This document shows, piece by piece, positions 58,651-64,000 of a stretch of 64,000 bases of DNA. The stretch's first letter is position 1; every line of letters begins with the position of its first letter. Origin of the DNA: Pseudomonas orientalis. GTDB taxonomy: Bacteria; Pseudomonadota; Gammaproteobacteria; Pseudomonadales; Pseudomonadaceae. The stretch spans positions 680,501-744,500 of the forward strand of contig NZ_CP018049.1 in assembly GCF_002934065.1 (NCBI RefSeq). The letters are read 5' to 3'. Below the pieces are notes generated by a model. That model did no database searches, was not told where the DNA came from, and was given only the letters and a program-made list of their open reading frames with translations. The position numbers were made by a program, and so were the translations under genes.

Positions 58651-59867
58651 TGGGACAGCCCGTTGAGCCGGTCGAAATTGCCGTTTTCCAAGAAGAACAG
58701 GCGGTACCAGTTCGGGTCGTAGTTGCGCATTCTTTCACCGGGCAACGACGGCAACTGGGCGTTGGCTGCCAGCGGTTGCACCAGGTGCGGCGTGACGATC
58801 ATCAGCAACTCCTTGTCTTCGCGCTTGACCGAGGAATCGCGAAAGAACGCCCCCAGGATCGGAATGTCACCCAGGCCGGGAAACTTGCCGATGTTGGTGG
58901 TGGTGTTGCTGCTGATCAGGCCGCTGATCACAAAGCTTTCGCCATCGGCCAGGGACACGCTGGTGTCGGTGCGGCGGATGGTCAGGGCCGGCACGCGGAT
59001 ATTTTCGATGACCACGGCGTTGGTGTAGTCGAGCTCGCTGACCTCTGGCGCCACCTTGAGCGAAATGCGGTTACGGTCGATCACGGTCGGGGTGAGGGTC
59101 AGGCGGATGCCGAATTCCTTGTACTCGATCGAGATGGTGTCGCTGCCGCTGCTCGGCACCGGCACCGGTATTTCCCCCCCGGCGAGGAAGGTTGCGCTTT
59201 GCCCGCTCATGGCCACCAGGCTTGGCCGGGCGAGGGTGTAGGCGAAGCCGCTGCTTTCCAGGGCATTGATCATCGCCGAAACGCGACCACCGCCAAAGCC
59301 GATATTGAAGTTGTCCGCGCTCACCGGCAGTTTAAAGGTGCTGGGTGTGGGGAACAGCAAGTTCGGGCTGCCGAGGAAAAAGTTGTTGCCGATGCCGAGG
59401 ATCTTGGTGCTGGCCTCCTTGAGTTTGGTACGGCTGACTTCGACGAAGCGGATATCGGTCTGGACCTGGCTGGGCAGCAGCGGATCATCGGCCGGCGACA
59501 GCGACAGACTGGTCAAGGCGGTATTGGCCTTGCCCTTGACGAAGACCATGCTCTGGCGCGGCGTGGTGGAACAGGCGGTCCAGACCATCAGGCTGGTGGT
59601 GCCGGGGCCGACGCCGGTAAGCAGGAAGGTTCGGTCGCCATTGAGATGAACGTCGGCGATTTTCGGATCGCCAATGGCCAGGCGCGTGATCGCTACCGGC
59701 GATTGCAACTCCTGTTGCAGGCCCTCGCCGACCGACAACGCGGCGGGCAATTGTCCAAGGCTGGCGCAATTGCCCTGAGCGGCCACGGCCAGGCTCATGG
59801 ACAGGTGCGACAGCAGCAGGGCGCAGGCGATTTTCAGCGTGAACACCGGTACGAAACGTCGGTTCAT
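58647..59867 (-). CDS. rcpA: RcpA outer-membrane secretin of the Tad system
   Basis: 406 residues. Signal peptide (ending SLAVAAQ), an N-terminal BON/secretin-N region (LSVGEGLQQELQSP, GDPKIADVHLNGDRTFLLTGVGPG) and a secretin domain (EYKEFGIRLTLTPTVIDRNR, SFVISGLISSNTT). It forms the outer-membrane pore. ATG 59867 is preferred, since AAGGA lies 8 bases upstream; an earlier ATG at 59876 sits too close to that site. Confidence 0.93.
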   Translation of the reverse strand: MNRRFVPVFTLKIACALLLSHLSMSLAVAAQGNCASLGQLPAALSVGEGLQQELQSPVAITRLAIGDPKIADVHLNGDRTFLLTGVGPGTTSLMVWTACSTTPRQSMVFVKGKANTALTSLSLSPADDPLLPSQVQTDIRFVEVSRTKLKEASTKILGIGNNFFLGSPNLLFPTPSTFKLPVSADNFNIGFGGGRVSAMINALESSGFAYTLARPSLVAMSGQSATFLAGGEIPVPVPSSGSDTISIEYKEFGIRLTLTPTVIDRNRISLKVAPEVSELDYTNAVVIENIRVPALTIRRTDTSVSLADGESFVISGLISSNTTTNIGKFPGLGDIPILGAFFRDSSVKREDKELLMIVTPHLVQPLAANAQLPSLPGERMRNYDPNWYRLFFLENGNFDRLNGLSQ

Positions 59868-59882
59868 GCACAGCATCCTTGT

Positions 59883-60812
59883 TCAGTCGGGTGTTTGTTG
59901 GGTTGCCTGATTGCCACGGATCACCTCGACACCGGCGCGGCGCGGGGCCCCGCTCTGGGCTACTTTTCTGGGGGCCTGGGCCAAGGCCAGTTGCGTGAAC
60001 TGATAAAGGTCGCGGTTAGCGTTCTGCAGGTTGCCCGGCGCGTCGCCTTCGCCGGCCCAGTAGCGGCTCAGCAGACGCTCGTCGGCGCTGCGCACGGCCA
60101 GGCGCAGGGTGCCGGCCTGGGTGGCCAGCATCAGCCGGCTCAACAGCTGTTCGGGCACGGCCAGCACCACCGTGCGCGAGGGGGCTTGGCGTTGAGCTCT
60201 CTCTTCGGCAGTCAGCGCACGAGGAGACGCTGGGGTGCCGTCGTTGGTCAGGCCCATCTGGTCGCCGACGCTCAGCAGGCGCATGGCGGGGATCACCACC
60301 TGAGCCGATTGTTCAAGGTTGGCGGCGTCCTGGCGCAGGTACAGCAGCACGTCCACATAGTCGCCGGGGCTCAACTGGCCGGCGGCGCCAATCACTTCAT
60401 CGACGGCCACGGCCAGGGCGCGTTCATCGGCACGGATCATGCGTGCCAGCGGCCCGCCGGCGGTGAAGCTTTCATCGTTCAACCAACTGCCGGCGCTGAG
60501 CGCCCGCCACGGTGTGCGGCCGATGGCCTGCTCGACATTGCTCAGGCTGCCGGCCGGTACCGTGCGCAGCTTCTCGATGCTCAGATCAGCGGCAACCAGG
60601 GCAACGAAGGGGGGCACATCGTGGGCCAGGACGACGACCGATTGACGGGTCTGGTCTTCTACAACGGCAACGGCTTGTTCGGCGGGAGCAGCCGCTGGCG
60701 GCGGTGGCGGAGCCGGGGCGGGCTCACGGCTCAGGACCAATCCCCAGTAGCCGGCAAACAGCGCACCGACCAGTAACACACCGGCCAGTACCATGCTCAG
60801 ACGCGTGTTCAT
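59883..60812 (-). CDS. rcpC: RcpC/CpaB pilus assembly protein
   Basis: 309 residues. N-terminal membrane helix (MNTRLSMVLAGVLLVGALFAGY), proline-rich linker (PAPAPPPPPAAAP) and an SAF domain (VVLAHDVPPFVALVAADLSIEKL) that may bind peptidoglycan. First gene of the minus-strand tad operon; RcpC works with the RcpA secretin. Confidence 0.93.
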   Translation of the reverse strand: MNTRLSMVLAGVLLVGALFAGYWGLVLSREPAPAPPPPPAAAPAEQAVAVVEDQTRQSVVVLAHDVPPFVALVAADLSIEKLRTVPAGSLSNVEQAIGRTPWRALSAGSWLNDESFTAGGPLARMIRADERALAVAVDEVIGAAGQLSPGDYVDVLLYLRQDAANLEQSAQVVIPAMRLLSVGDQMGLTNDGTPASPRALTAEERAQRQAPSRTVVLAVPEQLLSRLMLATQAGTLRLAVRSADERLLSRYWAGEGDAPGNLQNANRDLYQFTQLALAQAPRKVAQSGAPRRAGVEVIRGNQATQQTPD

Positions 60813-61142
60813 GACGGCTCTCCTTTTCCTGTTGCACGACAGCCTATCTATCCAAAAGGCTAATTTCGCAATCCGGCTGCTATGAACAGTGACTAACTAT
60901 TTCGCTATTTGACGGTAGTTCAGCTAGGACGAAATGCCATTACTGACAGAAAGATTTCTTAGGGCTGTAGGCTGAATCCTTTGAAAAGCGCGCATTTACG
61001 GCGTCAGAAAAGCACCTACTACTTTATGACTAATCAGTTCTTACAGTTGTGAGGCCGGGCTTTGTTGGCAATGCTCAAGTGGCACATCGCAATTACCGTG
61101 CGGTACCGGAATTAAGGCGCCAATCGCCTGAGGAGAAGTGTT
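60813..61142. promoter_or_regulatory. Divergent rcpC/flp intergenic region, 330 bp
   Basis: It separates the tad operon from the divergent flp gene and is clearly AT-richer than its surroundings. It should hold both promoters and the PprB target sites. I see no firm -35/-10 pair and no gene in it. GAGGAG just before 61143 is the flp ribosome site. Confidence 0.6.
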
Positions 61143-61334
61143 ATGGTCCTTGCTCTGCTGATGAAGCTTTACGTTCAACTTCAATTGTTGTTTCATCGTA
61201 AAGACGGCGCGACAGCAATCGAATACCTCATTCTTGTGGCGATTGTAGCGCTGGTTATACTCGCCGCCGGGACAACGCTGGGGCCGCAGATCACTGCCTT
61301 CTTTACCAGGATCGGTACAGCAATTTCCCCTTGA
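61143..61334 (+). CDS. flp: Flp type IVb pilin
   Basis: 63 residues. Short basic leader ending HRKDG, with cleavage expected after G22; the mature protein starts ATAIEYLILVAIVALVIL, with glutamate at +5 as FppA requires. It is the major subunit of the Tad pilus. Strong GAGGAG site upstream. A second ATG at codon 7 is a possible start. Confidence 0.95.
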   Translation: MVLALLMKLYVQLQLLFHRKDGATAIEYLILVAIVALVILAAGTTLGPQITAFFTRIGTAISP

Positions 61335-61365
61335 GTTCCCGTTGTTGATTGGTCAGGACGTGCCC

Positions 61366-61776
61366 ATGAATGTTGCTGCATCTCCAAGCCAACTAACCCG
61401 CCAACAAATCCTGCTGGTGGACGACGAAGAGGATGCCCTCGTTGAACTGGCGGAGTCGCTGGAGAACGAGGGCTTCGTTTGTTTTACCGCCACCTCCGTG
61501 ACATTCGCCCTGCAGGAACTCACCCTGCACCCCGATATCGCCCTGGTCATCACCGACCTGCGCATGCCCGAGGAAAGCGGGATTTCCTTGATCAAGCGCC
61601 TGCGCGAACACACTTCTCGCTCCCACCTGCCGGTGATCGTGATGTCTGGCCATGCCGAGATGGATGACGTCAGCGACATGCTGCGCCTGCAGGTGCTGGA
61701 CCTGTTTCGCAAGCCCATCTATCTGGTGCGGCTGATCGATACGCTCAACAGTCTTTTCCCCCGGACAATTCATTAA
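61366..61776 (+). CDS. Stand-alone receiver-domain protein next to flp
   Basis: 136 residues, one receiver domain and no output domain. The acidic pair is in LLVDDEEDA, the phosphorylation site is D64 (ITDLRMPEESG), and the lysine is K116 (LFRKPIYL). The ATG at 61366 has AGGA 7 bases upstream. Only 31 bases separate it from flp, so the two are probably co-transcribed. It may modulate PprA or the TadZ-receiver-like machinery; this is inference. Confidence 0.88.
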   Translation: MNVAASPSQLTRQQILLVDDEEDALVELAESLENEGFVCFTATSVTFALQELTLHPDIALVITDLRMPEESGISLIKRLREHTSRSHLPVIVMSGHAEMDDVSDMLRLQVLDLFRKPIYLVRLIDTLNSLFPRTIH

Positions 61777-61784
61777 CTGTAGGT

Positions 61785-61882
61785 GTAGCAGCGAGCTTGC
61801 TCGCGAAGAACGTCAAGGCGACGCGGGGAACCTGGATGCCTGCGTCATCGTTAGCGTTCTTCGCGAGCAAGCTCGCTCCTAC
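61785..61882. repeat. REPIN of a second family, about 98 bp
   Basis: Inverted arms GTAGCAGCGAGCTTGCTCGC and GCGAGCAAGCTCGCTCCTAC flank a variable centre. It differs from the TGTGGGAGGGGG family and is related to the hairpin at 53362. It lies between two convergent genes. Confidence 0.88.
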
Positions 61883-61897
61883 AGGGATGTTTGGCGT

Positions 61898-63580
61898 TTA
61901 CAGTTGATAGCTGAAGCTCAGCGTATACCGCGCTCGCCGGTTGAAGCTGTCCAGGGCGATGTCCGACATCGGCTTGGCGGCCTCCAGGGCGATGTTGTAG
62001 TACTTGTTATCGCCAAAGCGCAGACCCACCGCCGCCGAGGACATGTCTCCGGCCTTGACCGGCAGGTCGTTGAACCAGGCCCTGGCGCGGTCGAGCACCA
62101 CGTAGGGTTGCAGCACCTTCAGCCAATTGCCGGCGCGGTTGAAGCTGTAGTTGACCTCGTACGCCACACCCCATCCCTTGTCGCCCGAGCCCTGGTCGTC
62201 GGGGTAGCCACGGCCGAAGTTCTGCCCGCCAAACGTGGCGCGTTCGCTGTCGGGAAGGCTGTTGTCGCTCCAGTAGAGCGCGCCTGAAAGCACGCCTTGC
62301 CAGTTGTCGAAGAACTTGTCGCTTTGCACGCCGGACAGGCGCAGGCGGAAGAAGTCGAGGTCCGGTGTGGCCACGTCCAGATCACTGCGCGCCTTGGCGC
62401 CCACACTGTCGATGCCGTGATACAGGCCGCCGGTGAGGATTCGCAGCTGTCGCGCGTCGGCCTTGCGCCAGTCGCCCTCGAACGCCAGGGCACGCAGGTT
62501 GGATTCGATATCGAAGCGCAGCGGGTAGCCCATCAGTTTGTAGCGGGTGGTCTGGTCCACCGCGTACAGGCGCGTGCCCAGGGTGAGTGACTCGGTGGGC
62601 GAGGCAATGAAGGGATGGCTCAGGCCGATGGAGTAGCGATCGATCGACTGATGGGGCTTGAGTTCGAAGCCGCCGTCCAGTTGCACACGGCTGTGGGGAT
62701 CGGCGCGATAACGCTCTGCGGCGAGTGCCAGCTGGGTGCCCTCGGCATTGATGAACTGGTTGTAGTCCACCCGGTAGTAGTGCTCTTTGTCCTCGCCCGG
62801 TGGGAACAGGCCACTGACGCTCAACTGTTCGCCCAGGGCGGTTTGCGCATGGCTGGTGGCGCTGAGCAAAGCTTGGGTGCCGCCCCGGCTTTTCTGCACC
62901 AGGCTCATGCTGGTGGTGAAGGGCTTGCGGCTGGCCTGGATCTGCATGTGCGTGGCGCCATCGGTGGTGCCCGGCGGCGGCACTTGCGCCTGTACGGTGA
63001 GGCCGGGGATGCGGCTCATCAGGGTGGTGTAGCGCTCGAAGGTCTTGCGCGTGAGGGGGCGTTCGGCGAGGAGCTGTTGCGCCAGTTTGTCGACATAGGC
63101 CGACACCGCACCGACATCGCCGGTTTGCTGGTAATCCTTGATGTAGCCTTCCACCAGTACCACGCGGACCAGGCCGTTTTCGAAGGTCTGTTGCGGCAGG
63201 AACGCGTAGGACAACAGGTAGCCGTCCTGCTGATAGCGGCGGGTGATGCCTCGGGTGGCTTCGATCAATTGCGCAAGATTGGTCTCGTGGCCAATCAGCG
63301 GTGCATAGGCCTGGGCCGTCTCGGTGAGCGGATAGATCGTGCCGCCTTCGATCTGCAGTTTGCGAATGGTCACGCTGGTGTCCATCAACAGGGGCTGGCC
63401 GGCGGTGGGCTGCGCTTCAGGCACCTGGGTTTGCGGCGTGGCCGGTCGATAGGCGTCGGCAGGCAGGTTGGGTACCGGCAAGGTGCGGATGGTGTCATTG
63501 CTGTTGAGGAAGGTGGGAAGGGTCTCGGCCTGGGCGTAAGCACTGAGGGTCAGCAGGAACAACGGCGTGAACACGCGCAT
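61898..63580 (-). CDS. TpsB two-partner secretion outer-membrane transporter
   Basis: 560 residues. Signal peptide (LFLLTLSAYAQA), a disordered linker, a POTRA_2 domain (VTIRKLQIEGGTIYPLTET, GYLLSYAFLPQQTFENG) and a 16-strand ShlB/FhaC barrel ending LSFSYQL. FGRGYPDD holds the conserved RGY/RGF lid motif. It exports a large TpsA adhesin or haemolysin; none is seen on either side within the window. AAGGAG precedes the ATG at 63580. Confidence 0.92.
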   Translation of the reverse strand: MRVFTPLFLLTLSAYAQAETLPTFLNSNDTIRTLPVPNLPADAYRPATPQTQVPEAQPTAGQPLLMDTSVTIRKLQIEGGTIYPLTETAQAYAPLIGHETNLAQLIEATRGITRRYQQDGYLLSYAFLPQQTFENGLVRVVLVEGYIKDYQQTGDVGAVSAYVDKLAQQLLAERPLTRKTFERYTTLMSRIPGLTVQAQVPPPGTTDGATHMQIQASRKPFTTSMSLVQKSRGGTQALLSATSHAQTALGEQLSVSGLFPPGEDKEHYYRVDYNQFINAEGTQLALAAERYRADPHSRVQLDGGFELKPHQSIDRYSIGLSHPFIASPTESLTLGTRLYAVDQTTRYKLMGYPLRFDIESNLRALAFEGDWRKADARQLRILTGGLYHGIDSVGAKARSDLDVATPDLDFFRLRLSGVQSDKFFDNWQGVLSGALYWSDNSLPDSERATFGGQNFGRGYPDDQGSGDKGWGVAYEVNYSFNRAGNWLKVLQPYVVLDRARAWFNDLPVKAGDMSSAAVGLRFGDNKYYNIALEAAKPMSDIALDSFNRRARYTLSFSYQL

Positions 63581-63611
63581 GGGACACTCCTTGGTCAACT
63601 GCGGCAGCCCA

Positions 63612-63649
63612 GCAAAAAGACGAGAGACTGACTCCGTGTCTCTCGTCTC
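63612..63649 (-). terminator. Rho-independent terminator upstream of tpsB
   Basis: On the minus strand AGACGAGAGAC pairs perfectly with GTCTCTCGTCT around a nine-base loop and is followed by TTTTT. It ends the V/T/G-rich gene only about 30 bases before the tpsB start, so tpsB relies on read-through or a promoter inside the hairpin region. Confidence 0.85.
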
Positions 63650-63701
63650 AACCAAGCGCAGGCGCCGCAGGGGAGACCGTCTAATCGGCCAGGTGCATTT
63701 T

Positions 63702-64000
63702 CTATCTGCCGGTCAGGCCGTTCACCAAACCGCCCAGGCCTCCGGTTGTTGCAGTGCCGCCGGTGCCGCCTGTGACCAGGCCGCCCACCGAGCCTACCGT
63801 ATTGCCCACGGCGGTTACGGTGGTGCCCAGGGTCGTGGTGACCGGGTTGGCGCTGGCTGTGCTCAGGTTAGTGCCCAGGCTGCTGACGGCGCCGCCGACT
63901 TGAGTCACCAGGCCGTTGACCGGAGCACCGACGCCGGTGGTGGTGCCGATGTTTTGCGTCACTGTGGTGACGCCGGAGGTCACCGGGTTCAAGGCTGCGC
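63702..64000 (-). CDS. C-terminal end of a V/T/G-rich repetitive protein (runs off window)
   Basis: The frame is open to the window edge; about 99 C-terminal residues are visible. They are low-complexity Val/Thr/Gly/Leu with repeating units such as GTTVTAVGNTVGSVGGLV and end GGLGGLVNGLTGR. This looks like an exported, surface-type repetitive protein, sometimes annotated collagen-like in Pseudomonas. It lies upstream of tpsB on the same strand, where the TpsA partner would be expected, but this tail is not a recognisable TpsA end. Confidence 0.65.
   Translation of the reverse strand, partial: AALNPVTSGVTTVTQNIGTTTGVGAPVNGLVTQVGGAVSSLGTNLSTASANPVTTTLGTTVTAVGNTVGSVGGLVTGGTGGTATTGGLGGLVNGLTGR

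Noticed and set aside
61080..61095. Sigma-54 promoter for flp (TGGCAC at 61080)
   Set aside because: The required GC dinucleotide at the -12 element is absent at the correct spacing.

Overview
The window is a high-GC, densely coded chromosomal segment of a fluorescent pseudomonad, most likely of the Pseudomonas fluorescens group. Three things point there: the gene order dusB-fis-purH-purD-retS / prmA-accC-accB-aroQ / ctpL-gcbA-speA matches the known P. aeruginosa backbone, a PprAB-controlled Tad (type IVb) pilus locus is present, and REP/REPIN repeats with the arm TGTGGGAGGGGGCTTGCCCC are abundant.

Layout. 1-3195 (minus strand) is a copper-uptake operon: DUF2946, PCu(A)C chaperone, DUF2946 and a TonB-dependent copper receptor cut by the window start. 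3478-4139 is a RelE/HigB-HigA type toxin-antitoxin pair. 4196-10495 is an aerobic cobalamin block with divergent arms: cobL-cobK on the minus strand, and cobG-cobH-cobI-cbiG/cobJ on the plus strand. An unknown gene and marC follow. 12267-19589 carries the hybrid kinase RetS, then purD, purH, fis and dusB, all on the minus strand. 19774-24403 holds a zinc-ribbon/DUF3426 protein, prmA, accC, accB and aroQ. 25083-33189 holds a CtpL-like chemoreceptor, the diguanylate cyclase GcbA, a DUF2333 protein, a NUDIX hydrolase, YciH and the arginine decarboxylase SpeA. A MATE transporter, an alpha-2-macroglobulin lipoprotein with its PBP1c partner, a MazG-like hydrolase, CmoM and two DUF4136 lipoproteins follow.

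46744-61776 is the Tad pilus locus: a TadG-like protein, PprA kinase, TadE-like pseudopilin, FppA peptidase, PprB regulator, then on the minus strand rcpC-rcpA-tadZ-tadA-tadB-tadC-tadD-DUF3613, and divergently the flp pilin followed by a stand-alone receiver protein. 61898-64000 holds a TpsB two-partner secretion transporter and the end of a V/T/G-rich protein that runs off the window.

The genes join two themes: the switch between free-living and surface-attached life (RetS, GcbA, CtpL, PprAB, Tad pilus, TpsB) and housekeeping biosynthesis (purines, fatty-acid precursor, shikimate, cobalamin, polyamine).

The most unusual sequence is not a gene. Between genes lie a roughly 400-480 bp REP-bounded element in four copies (24583, 34852, 43267, 46044) and one internally deleted copy (46433). 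Its core is a 107-nt three-way junction. The copies differ from one another by paired, compensatory base changes in several helices, which suggests that the fold itself is conserved.
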